From NCBI GenBank assembly GCA_938022295.1, contig CALIDR010000103.1:1-6143 (forward strand): a stretch of DNA of 6,143 nucleotides. Reading direction: 5' to 3'. The stretch is from an uncultured Burkholderiaceae bacterium (GTDB lineage: Bacteria > Pseudomonadota > Gammaproteobacteria > Burkholderiales > Burkholderiaceae_C). The notes beneath the pieces were generated by a model that was not told where the DNA came from, did not search any database, and saw only the letters and a program-made list of their open reading frames with translations. Positions 1 through 5,567 of this stretch are shown piece by piece (position 1 is the stretch's first letter; each line of letters starts with the position of its first letter). The translations under genes and the position numbers were made by a program.

Positions 1-675
1 ACGGCCGATTTCGGCTTCGCGCTGATGATGGCCGCCGCGCGCCGCATGGCCGAGAGCGAACGCTTCCTGCGTTCGGGCCGGTGGACGAAGTGGCGCTACG
101 ACATGTTCACCGGCAGCGACGTCCACGGCGCCACGCTCGGCGTCCTCGGCATGGGCCGCATCGGCCAGGGCATCGCACGGCGCGGGGCGCTCGGCTTCGG
201 CATGCGGGTGATCTACCACAACCGCAGCCCGCTTCCCGCCGCGGTCGAGCAGCCGCTCGGCGCGCGCTGGGTCGACAAGGACACGCTGTTCCGCGAGGCC
301 GACCACGTCGTGCTCGTGCTGCCGTACTCGCCCGCTGCGCACCACATCGTCGGCGAGCGCGAGCTGCGCCTGATGAAGCCCACCGCGACGCTGACCAACG
401 TCGCGCGCGGCGGCATCGTCGACGACGCCGCGCTCGCGCGGGCACTCGCCGAGCGGCGCATCGCCGCCGCCGCGCTCGACGTGTTCGAGGGCGAGCCCAG
501 CGTGCACCCCGGCCTGCTCGAGGTGCCCAACGTCGTGCTGACGCCGCACATCGCCAGCGCCACCGTGGCCACGCGCCGCGCGATGGCCGACCTGGCGGCC
601 GACAACCTGATCGCGGCGCTCACCGGCGGGCGGCCGCCGACCCCGATCAACCCGCAGGTGCTGGGCACGCACTGA
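1..675 (+). CDS. 2-hydroxyacid dehydrogenase, GhrB/GyaR-like (glyoxylate/hydroxypyruvate reductase), 5' partial
   Basis: Cytosolic NAD(P)H-dependent enzyme predicted to reduce glyoxylate, hydroxypyruvate or a related 2-oxoacid to the D-2-hydroxyacid. The reading frame is open from base 1, so the N-terminus lies outside the window. 224 residues are visible; E. coli GhrB has about 324, so roughly 100 are missing. The Rossmann nucleotide loop GMGRIG is at visible residues 50-55. The family's catalytic triad is complete: Arg136 in NVARGG, Glu165 in EGEP and His183 in TPHIAS. After the second strand of the nucleotide fold the sequence is YHNRS (72-76). A basic residue here instead of an acidic one usually means NADPH preference, which I infer. 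The order and spacing of motifs resemble GhrB (TAD start, TDVH-like GSDVHG, then GMGRIG). The exact substrate cannot be told from sequence. The next gene starts 30 bp downstream on the same strand. Confidence 0.93.
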   Translation, partial: TADFGFALMMAAARRMAESERFLRSGRWTKWRYDMFTGSDVHGATLGVLGMGRIGQGIARRGALGFGMRVIYHNRSPLPAAVEQPLGARWVDKDTLFREADHVVLVLPYSPAAHHIVGERELRLMKPTATLTNVARGGIVDDAALARALAERRIAAAALDVFEGEPSVHPGLLEVPNVVLTPHIASATVATRRAMADLAADNLIAALTGGRPPTPINPQVLGTH

Positions 676-705
676 CGGCGTGCCCTCCCCAAGCTGCGCC
701 GCGCG

Positions 706-1629
706 ATGTCCACCCCAGCGCCGCCGAACGAAGCCGCCCGCCAGCGCTGCGAGGCGCTGCTGCGGGAGTACGGCGAAGTCTGCGGCGCGTTTCGCCTTCT
801 GACCGACATCCGCTTCAAGCTGCTCGCGCTGGTGCCGCTGGCCACTGCGGTCGGCGTCTTCACGAGCGACAAGGCCGACCCCGTGACCCGCGCCGCGCTC
901 GGCGCCGTGGGCCTCGCGGTGCTGCTCGGGGTGGTGACCTACAACGCGCGCAACGACCAGCTCTACGACGAACTCGTGGGCCGCGCGGCGGCGATCGAGC
1001 GCGAGCTGGGGCTGCCCGACGGTGCGTTCGCGAACCGGCCGCGGCCGTGGCTGACGCTGGACCTCGGCGCGCTGCGCTGGCCGGTGCATCATCGCCTCGG
1101 CGTCGGCCTGATCTACGCGGCGTCGATCGCGGCGTGGCTGTTCGGTCTGCTGTCGGCGCTCGCGGCGACGCTGCAGCTCGGGGCGCGCTGCCCTGCGGCC
1201 TGGCCGGCGTGCATGAACGCGGGCGCGTTGGTGCTCGCGCTGGGCCTGACGCTCGTCGGCACACGCGTGGTGGCCGCCCAGCGCACGGCGCGTCAACGCC
1301 AGATGCGCGAGGCGGCGACGGCGGCCGTGAACAGGGCCAGCGCCGCCGCGGGGCGAGCGTTGAGCACCGACGACGCCCTCCTCGATGCGTGCGCGGATCT
1401 CATCGGCGGTTGGCCGGTGCGGCAGGCGGTCGACCATCGCACGAAGGCGCGGCAGAGCCTGCGCCGCCGCGCCGAGTTCCTCGACCGCCTGGCGGGCGAC
1501 CCGGCGCAGCGGCGCCGCTACTGGCCCGACGACGCGACCGACCTCGAGCGCGCGGCGTACCAGGTCGCGTTCATGACCGACCTGCCGCCGCGCTGGCTGC
1601 ACGACGTCGCCACCGGCCGGCGGGGCTGA
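706..1629 (+). CDS. Four-helix membrane protein of unknown function
   Basis: I do not recognise a named family. The 307-residue product has two hydrophobic pairs. Helices 1 and 2 fall at about residues 37-53 and 63-80, helices 3 and 4 at about 131-156 and 171-190. Each pair is joined by a short loop. Basic residues flank the helices on one side (R36, K38, R82, H128-R130, R187), which predicts N- and C-termini, and the 50-residue middle loop, in the cytoplasm. The second short outer loop carries two cysteines (C162, C169). The last 115 residues are soluble, highly charged and rich in Arg and Ala. The N-terminal part has a helical segment followed by an IRFKLLALVP stretch, which vaguely recalls SLATT-like two-helix membrane proteins; that is only an impression. 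Codon third positions are strongly G/C, as in a real gene. No clear ribosome binding site precedes the ATG at 706. It may be co-transcribed with the dehydrogenase 30 bp upstream. Confidence 0.8.
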   Translation: MSTPAPPNEAARQRCEALLREYGEVCGAFRLLTDIRFKLLALVPLATAVGVFTSDKADPVTRAALGAVGLAVLLGVVTYNARNDQLYDELVGRAAAIERELGLPDGAFANRPRPWLTLDLGALRWPVHHRLGVGLIYAASIAAWLFGLLSALAATLQLGARCPAAWPACMNAGALVLALGLTLVGTRVVAAQRTARQRQMREAATAAVNRASAAAGRALSTDDALLDACADLIGGWPVRQAVDHRTKARQSLRRRAEFLDRLAGDPAQRRRYWPDDATDLERAAYQVAFMTDLPPRWLHDVATGRRG

Positions 1630-1641
1630 ACCTCGCGCCGT

Positions 1642-3795
1642 TCAGGCCGTGCGCAGCGCCGCGGCATCGAACGGCAGCGTGCGCAGCCGCTTGCCGGTCA
1701 GCGCGTGGATCGCGTTGGCCACCGCCGGCGCGATCGGCGGCGTGCCGGGCTCGCCGATGCCGCCCGGCGGCTCGGTGCTCGGCACCACGTGGACCTCGAC
1801 CTTCGGCATCTCGCCGATGCGCAGCAGCGGATAGGTGTCGAAGTTGGCGGTGACCACCGCGCCGTTCGCGAACTCGACCTTGCCGTACAGCGCCGCCGTC
1901 AGCCCGTAGACGATGCCGCCGGCGATCTGGCGCTCGATGATCGCCGGGTTGACCGTCGAGCCGCAGTCGACCGCGGCGACGACGCGGTGCACGCGCACCC
2001 GGCCGTCGGCGCCGACCGAGACCTCGGCGACTTCGGCGACGATGCTGCCGAAGCTCTCGGCCAGCGCGACGCCGCGGCCCACGCCCGCCGGCAGCGGCGT
2101 GCCCCAGCCGGCCTTCTCGGCGGCCAGTTCGAGCACGCGGCGGTGGCGCGGCCGCTCGGCGAGCAGGTCGCGCCGGAACGCGACCGGGTCGCGGCCGGCG
2201 GCGGCGGCCAGCTCGTCGACGAAGCCCTCCATGAAGAAGGCGTTCTGCGAATGCCCGACCGAGCGCCAGAACCAGACCTGCGGCCCGGGCTCGACGCGCG
2301 CGTACTCGACGCGCACGGCGGGGATCGCGTACGGCGCGTCGGCGATGCCTTCGACGGCGAACGTGTCGACGCCGTTGTCGGGGATCTTCATGAAGCCCGA
2401 GCCGGCCATGATCGACGGCGACGCGACGACGGCCTTCAGCGCGGCGGGCCGGCCGGCAGCGTCGAGCGCGGCCTCGAAGCGCGTGACCGACGCCGGGCGG
2501 TAGTAGCCGGCGCGCATGTCGTCCTCGCGGCTGTAGACGAGCTTGACCGGCGCCTGCGCGCGCTGGCTGAGCAGCGTCGCGTCGATCACGAAGTCGGGCG
2601 CGAAGCGGCGCCCGAACCCGCCGCCGAGCAGCAGCGTGTGGATCTGGACCTTGGCCGGCGTCACAGACGCCACCTGGGCCAGGATGCCCTGCGCCGGGCC
2701 CTGGCTCTGCGTGCCGGCCCAGATCTCGACCTCGCCGTCGCGCACCCACGCCGTGCAGTTCAGCGGCTCCATGCACGCGTGGGCGAGGTACGGCGCCTCG
2801 TACTGCGCCTCGACCGTCTTCGCGCTGGCGGCGAACGCGTCGCGCAGGTTGCCGTCGTCGCGGCCGACCGCGCCGCCGGCGCGCGCGCCGTCTTCGAGCA
2901 GAGCGTGGATCTTCGCCGTCGACAGGTCGGCCGCCGCGCCGAGGTCCCAGTCGATCTCGAGCGCGTCGCGGCCGCGTTTGGCGGCCCAGTAACCGCCTTT
3001 CTTCGCGTCGGCGAGCACCGCCACGCCGTGCGGGATCGTGATCACCTGCACGACGCCGGGCACCGCCCGCGCGCGCGCGTCGTCGACACGTCGCGGCGTG
3101 GCGCCGGGCGCCGGCTGACGCGCCATCACCGCCACCAGCATGCCGGGCAGCTGGACGTCGATGCCGTACTTCGCGCTGCCGTCGACCTTGGCCGGCGTGT
3201 CCAGCCGCGGCAGCGGCCGGCCGAGCAGCCTGAACTCGGCGGGCGTCTTCAGCGCGGGCTTGTCGGGCGGCGCGAGCCTGGCCGCGTCGGCCACCAGCGC
3301 GCCGTAGCGCAGCTTGCGGCCGTCGGGGTGGATCACGTGGCCGCGCTCGGTGCGGCAGCGTGCAGGGTCGACGTTCCAGCGCGCCGCGGCGGCGGCGACG
3401 AGCATCTGCCGCGCGGCGGCGCCGGCCTCGCGCACCGGCTGCCAGTGCGCGCGCACGGTCGTGCTGCCGCCGGTGGCCTGCATGCCGAACATCGGGTTGT
3501 GGTAGGCCTGGTCGACCGGCGCCTGCTCGACGCGGACCTGCTTCCAGTCGGCGTCGAGCTCCTCGGCGACGAGCATCGGGATCGCGGTGTGCACACCCTG
3601 GCCCATCTCGGCCGAGCCGCAGACCACGGTGACGCGGTCGTCGGGCGTGATGCGCAGCCACGCATTGGGCTTGAACGGTGCGGCTGTGATGGCGGCGAAC
3701 GCGCGGCCGCCCGGCGCCCAGGTGAAGCCGAGCACCAGCGCGGCGGCGCTGCCGGCGACGAAGCCGCGGCGGGTGGTGGAAGCGACGCCGTTCAT
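1642..3795 (-). CDS. Molybdopterin-binding large subunit, isoquinoline 1-oxidoreductase beta (IorB)-like, Tat-exported
   Basis: Large subunit of a molybdenum hydroxylase of the xanthine dehydrogenase superfamily. It binds the molybdenum cofactor and oxidises an aldehyde or hydroxylates an N-heterocycle; the substrate is not predictable. The 717-residue product starts with a Tat signal: twin arginines at 9-10 (TTRRGFV), a hydrophobic stretch to about 24 and an Ala-rich end near 35, so the enzyme should be periplasmic. Motifs in order are GSAEMGQGVHT (60-70), ATGGSTT (107-113), an a/b-hammerhead entry GRPLPRLD with KVDGSAKY (192-210), HACMEPLNC (339-347), GGGFGRRF (391-398) and GGIGEPGTP (678-686). 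Glu682 in the last matches the catalytic glutamate of the family. Length fits IorB-like proteins (about 720-780). The ATG at 3795 overlaps the stop of the [2Fe-2S] gene (ATGA) and has a GGGAG box 6 bases upstream. A longer open frame reaching 4194 exists but would read over the [2Fe-2S] gene and bury the signal peptide. Confidence 0.93.
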   Translation of the reverse strand: MNGVASTTRRGFVAGSAAALVLGFTWAPGGRAFAAITAAPFKPNAWLRITPDDRVTVVCGSAEMGQGVHTAIPMLVAEELDADWKQVRVEQAPVDQAYHNPMFGMQATGGSTTVRAHWQPVREAGAAARQMLVAAAAARWNVDPARCRTERGHVIHPDGRKLRYGALVADAARLAPPDKPALKTPAEFRLLGRPLPRLDTPAKVDGSAKYGIDVQLPGMLVAVMARQPAPGATPRRVDDARARAVPGVVQVITIPHGVAVLADAKKGGYWAAKRGRDALEIDWDLGAAADLSTAKIHALLEDGARAGGAVGRDDGNLRDAFAASAKTVEAQYEAPYLAHACMEPLNCTAWVRDGEVEIWAGTQSQGPAQGILAQVASVTPAKVQIHTLLLGGGFGRRFAPDFVIDATLLSQRAQAPVKLVYSREDDMRAGYYRPASVTRFEAALDAAGRPAALKAVVASPSIMAGSGFMKIPDNGVDTFAVEGIADAPYAIPAVRVEYARVEPGPQVWFWRSVGHSQNAFFMEGFVDELAAAAGRDPVAFRRDLLAERPRHRRVLELAAEKAGWGTPLPAGVGRGVALAESFGSIVAEVAEVSVGADGRVRVHRVVAAVDCGSTVNPAIIERQIAGGIVYGLTAALYGKVEFANGAVVTANFDTYPLLRIGEMPKVEVHVVPSTEPPGGIGEPGTPPIAPAVANAIHALTGKRLRTLPFDAAALRTA

Positions 3796-4259
3796 GCGCC
3801 GCTCCCGAGGGTGCGCGCCGCCGTCTTGATCGCGGCGCGGATCTCGTTGTAGGCGCCGCAGCGGCACAGGTTGCCGCTCATCGCGGCGTCGATGTCGGCG
3901 TCGCTCGGGCGGCGGTTGGCCGCCAGCAGCGCGCAGGCGCTCATCACCTGGCCCGACTGGCAGTAGCCGCACTGCGGCACCTCGTGGGCGATCCACGCCG
4001 CCTGCACCGCGCGGCCGGCGGCCGTGCGGCCGACGCCCTCGATCGTCGTCACCCGCTTGCCCGCGGCGGCCTGCACCGGCGTGCTGCACGCGCGCACCGG
4101 CTGGCCGTCCAGGTGCACGGTGCAGGCGCCGCACAGCGCCATGCCGCAGCCGAACTTGGTGCCCGTCATGCCGAGCTCGTCGCGCAGCACCCACAGCAGC
4201 GGGGTGTCGGGCGGCATCGAGACCGTGGCCGCACGGCCGTTGATCGTCAGTCGCAGCAT
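3792..4259 (-). CDS. [2Fe-2S] small subunit of molybdenum hydroxylase, IorA-like
   Basis: Electron-transfer subunit of the same enzyme as the downstream molybdopterin protein. The 155-residue product has the standard two-domain build. The N-terminal plant-ferredoxin-type domain carries Cys38, Cys43, Cys46 and Cys58 (FGCGMALCGACT, then RAC). The C-terminal helical domain carries Cys97, Cys100, Cys132 and Cys134 (PQCGYCQSG and LCRCG). All eight cluster ligands are present and the length is normal for IorA/CoxS-like subunits. It has no signal peptide of its own. In this family the small subunit is thought to be exported folded with its Tat-signal partner, which fits here. The start is placed at 4259 because the protein then begins MLRLTINGR, as family members do, and GGAG lies 9 bases upstream. 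A TTG 20 codons earlier falls inside the likely -35 box. The stop overlaps the next start as ATGA, indicating translational coupling. Confidence 0.95.
   Translation of the reverse strand: MLRLTINGRAATVSMPPDTPLLWVLRDELGMTGTKFGCGMALCGACTVHLDGQPVRACSTPVQAAAGKRVTTIEGVGRTAAGRAVQAAWIAHEVPQCGYCQSGQVMSACALLAANRRPSDADIDAAMSGNLCRCGAYNEIRAAIKTAARTLGSGA
3802..3806 (-). promoter_or_regulatory. Ribosome binding site of the molybdopterin subunit
   Basis: On the minus strand GGGAG stands 6 bases before the ATG at 3795, inside the last codons of the [2Fe-2S] gene. It supports the 3795 start, and so the Tat signal peptide, over the longer upstream frame. Confidence 0.7.
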
Positions 4260-4268
4260 CGGGGGTCG

Positions 4269-4272
4269 CTCC
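4269..4272 (-). promoter_or_regulatory. Ribosome binding site of the [2Fe-2S] subunit
   Basis: On the minus strand GGAG stands 9 bases before the ATG at 4259. It supports this start over the TTG further upstream. Confidence 0.6.
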
Positions 4273-4290
4273 GGGCAGGCAGGGGAGCGC

Positions 4291-4319
4291 ACGCTACGCC
4301 GGCGGCGCGGCGCGGTCAA
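4291..4319 (-). promoter_or_regulatory. Predicted sigma70-type promoter of the molybdenum hydroxylase operon
   Basis: Read on the minus strand, TTGACC (4319-4314; 5 of 6 to the -35 consensus) is followed after exactly 17 bases by TAGCGT (4296-4291; 3 of 6 to the -10 consensus). Transcription would begin near 4284. That leaves about 25 bases of leader, which contains the GGAG ribosome binding site. The position, spacing and leader length agree with each other; the -10 box is weak, as is common in very GC-rich genomes. Confidence 0.5.
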
Positions 4320-4323
4320 CCGC

Positions 4324-4353
4324 GCGGCGCCGGCGCACCCGCGCCGGCGCCGC
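4324..4353. repeat. Perfect 13-bp inverted repeat in the divergent control region
   Basis: The arms are 4324-4336 and 4341-4353, made only of G and C, separated by the 4-base loop ACCC. Within each arm lies the same 10-bp palindrome GCGCCGGCGC (4327-4336 and 4341-4350), so it is both an inverted and a direct repeat. It sits immediately upstream of the predicted -35 box of the hydroxylase operon. No T-tract follows on either strand and the flanking genes diverge, so a terminator is unlikely. It may be an operator-like site or simply a GC-rich extragenic palindrome. Confidence 0.55.
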
Positions 4354-4392
4354 CTTCGGCGCGGCGCGGCCGCAGTCCGGCGGCCGCTGCGC

Positions 4393-4398
4393 TAGCAT
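4393..4398 (+). promoter_or_regulatory. Candidate -10 element for thrH
   Basis: TAGCAT matches the -10 consensus at 4 of 6 bases and would start transcription near 4405, giving a leader of about 39 bases before the thrH ATG. I cannot find a convincing -35 box 16-18 bases upstream (around 4370), so this is a weak prediction. Confidence 0.25.
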
Positions 4399-4417
4399 GC
4401 CCGGTTGCCAACCCATT

Positions 4418-4434
4418 CGCGGCGCGACGCCGCG
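4418..4434 (+). repeat. Short inverted repeat in the thrH leader
   Basis: The 7-bp arms CGCGGCG (4418-4424) and CGCCGCG (4428-4434) are separated by 3 bases. The structure ends 9 bases before the thrH ATG, covering the place where a ribosome binding site would be expected. It could affect translation start in the mRNA, or be chance in GC-rich sequence. Confidence 0.35.
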
Positions 4435-4443
4435 CCAGCCCCG

Positions 4444-5085
4444 ATGCAAGTCGTCTGCCTCGACCTCGAAGGCGTGCTGATCCCCGAGATCTGGATCGCG
4501 TTCGCCGAACGCACCGGCATCGACGCGTTCCGGCGCACGACGCGCGACGAGCCCGACTACGACCGGCTGATGCGCTACCGGCTCGACCTGCTGCGCCGCC
4601 ACGGCCTGAAGCTCGCCGACATCCAGGACGTGATCGGCGGCATGGCGCCGATGGAAGGGGCCAAGGACTTCCTCGACGACCTGCGCGCGCGCTACCAGGT
4701 GATCATCCTGTCGGACACGTTCTACGAGTTCGCCGACCCGCTGATGCGCCAGCTCGGCCGCCCGACGCTGTTCTGCCACCGCCTCGAGGTCGACGCCGAC
4801 GGCTTCGTCGCCGACTACCGGCTGCGCCAGCCCGACCAGAAGCGGCGCGCCGTCGAGGCGCTGAAGGGCCTGAACTTCCAGGTCATCGCCGCGGGCGACT
4901 CGTACAACGACACCGCGATGCTCGCCGCCGCCGACGCCGGTTTCCTGATCCACCCGCCGCCGGCCATCGCGGCACAGTTCCCGCAGTTCCCGGCGCTGTC
5001 CAGCTATGCCGAACTGAGCGGCGCGATCGACGCCGCGGCGGCGAGGCTGCGCCCGAACGCGGCCGAAGCCCCGGCCAGCCGGTGA
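4444..5085 (+). CDS. thrH: ThrH: phosphoserine phosphatase / homoserine phosphotransferase
   Basis: Cytosolic HAD-superfamily enzyme. ThrH of Pseudomonas dephosphorylates phosphoserine in serine synthesis and can move the phosphate to homoserine, giving O-phosphohomoserine for threonine synthesis. The 213-residue product matches remembered ThrH sequence closely along its whole length: CLDLEGVLIPEIWIAFAE (5-22), LSDTFYEF (89-96), CHRLE (111-115) and AAGDSYNDT (149-157). HAD motifs are complete: nucleophile Asp7 with Glu9 in the acid/base place (DLEG), Ser90, Lys133, and Asp152/Asp156. DLEG instead of the usual DxDG is typical of ThrH. The ATG at 4444 is chosen because ThrH proteins begin with about six residues before the nucleophile; an in-frame TTG at 4405 would add 13 unconserved residues. 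No Shine-Dalgarno is visible. The tail beyond about residue 200 is a little longer than in Pseudomonas ThrH (about 205 residues in total). The stop overlaps the next gene's start. Confidence 0.95.
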   Translation: MQVVCLDLEGVLIPEIWIAFAERTGIDAFRRTTRDEPDYDRLMRYRLDLLRRHGLKLADIQDVIGGMAPMEGAKDFLDDLRARYQVIILSDTFYEFADPLMRQLGRPTLFCHRLEVDADGFVADYRLRQPDQKRRAVEALKGLNFQVIAAGDSYNDTAMLAAADAGFLIHPPPAIAAQFPQFPALSSYAELSGAIDAAAARLRPNAAEAPASR

Positions 5086-5546
5086 ACCGTCGCCAGGGCC
5101 TGCTCGGCCTGGCGGCCGCCGCACTGCCGGCGCTGTCGTGGGCGCAGGCCGCGACGCCGGATCCACTCGCCACGCTCGACGCCGGGCAGCAGCGCGCGGT
5201 GCGCGAGCACCTGAAGAGCCTCGCCAGGCCCGGCGAGGGCGACGCCGAGGCGAGCGCCGTCGTCACCGCCGACCTCGACGGCGACGGCCGGTCCGAGATG
5301 GTGCTCTGGTGGACGTTCTACGGCCCGACGTTCGCCTACTCGGGCCTCACGGTGTTCGCCGGCCCGCCGCGCTGGCGCGCGGCCGGGCGGGCCGACCTGA
5401 CCGGGATCGTCGAACGCGTGGCCGTCGAGCGCGGCGTGATCCGCGTCGACGCGAAGACGCTCGGCCCGAACGACGCCCGCTGCTGCCCGACGAAGGCGGT
5501 CGTCGGGCGGTACCGCTGGAGCGCAGGCAAGCTCGTCAAGGCCTGA
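5082..5546 (+). CDS. Small secreted protein with a calcium-loop-like motif, function unknown
   Basis: I do not recognise a named family. The 154-residue product begins at a GTG that overlaps the thrH stop (GTGA, 5082-5085), so translation is probably coupled. Residues 1-23 form a signal peptide: NRR at 2-4, a hydrophobic Leu/Ala core at 7-18 and a likely cleavage after Ala21 or Ala23 (SWAQA). The twin Arg gives it a weak Tat look, but Sec export is equally possible. ADLDGDGRSE (63-72) has acidic residues at 64, 66, 68 and 72, spaced like the calcium loops of FG-GAP/integrin-type repeats. It is not an EF-hand, since the twelfth position is Leu. The C-terminal part holds adjacent cysteines in DARCCPT (131-137), followed by a GRYRW strand. 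The mature protein (about 130 residues, mostly predicted beta) should be periplasmic. The GTG start is chosen because it gives a complete signal peptide; there is no later Met before it ends. Confidence 0.8.
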   Translation: MNRRQGLLGLAAAALPALSWAQAATPDPLATLDAGQQRAVREHLKSLARPGEGDAEASAVVTADLDGDGRSEMVLWWTFYGPTFAYSGLTVFAGPPRWRAAGRADLTGIVERVAVERGVIRVDAKTLGPNDARCCPTKAVVGRYRWSAGKLVKA

Positions 5547-5567
5547 CGCGCGCGTCCGCCCGCGTGG

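Noticed and set aside
81..1853. A 590-codon plus-strand open frame spanning the dehydrogenase, the membrane protein gene and part of the molybdopterin gene
   Set aside because: It reads an alternative frame through three genes and gives an Arg/Ala-rich product; the genuine frames are supported by catalytic motifs or by membrane-helix patterns.
1571..3661. A 696-codon minus-strand open frame in another frame of the molybdopterin gene
   Set aside because: It is Arg-rich with no recognisable domain and is fully explained as a frame-shifted shadow in high-GC DNA.
1705..3852. A 715-codon open frame on the plus strand opposite the molybdopterin subunit gene
   Set aside because: It is a composition shadow: its product is an Arg/Asp/Ala-rich low-complexity sequence with no motifs, while the minus-strand frame has a full set of family motifs.
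3796..4194. Extension of the molybdopterin subunit upstream of 3795
   Set aside because: The extra 133 residues are an out-of-frame reading of the [2Fe-2S] gene, and the real N-terminus has a Tat signal and ribosome binding site at 3795.
4260..4319. N-terminal extension of the [2Fe-2S] subunit from a TTG at 4319
   Set aside because: The added 20 residues are unlike the family, and the TTG is part of the predicted -35 box, so it would not be transcribed from that promoter.
4324..4353. Intrinsic terminator at the strong GC hairpin
   Set aside because: The flanking genes diverge and no T-run follows the stem on either strand.
1..5085. A functional link between the hydroxypyruvate/glyoxylate reductase and ThrH as a serine-metabolism cluster
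   Set aside because: The two genes are more than 3.7 kb apart with an oppositely oriented, unrelated operon between them, so the sequence gives no support for a shared unit.
4294..5166. A 290-codon minus-strand open frame opposite thrH
   Set aside because: thrH is unmistakable on the plus strand, and the antisense product shows no domain or plausible start signals.
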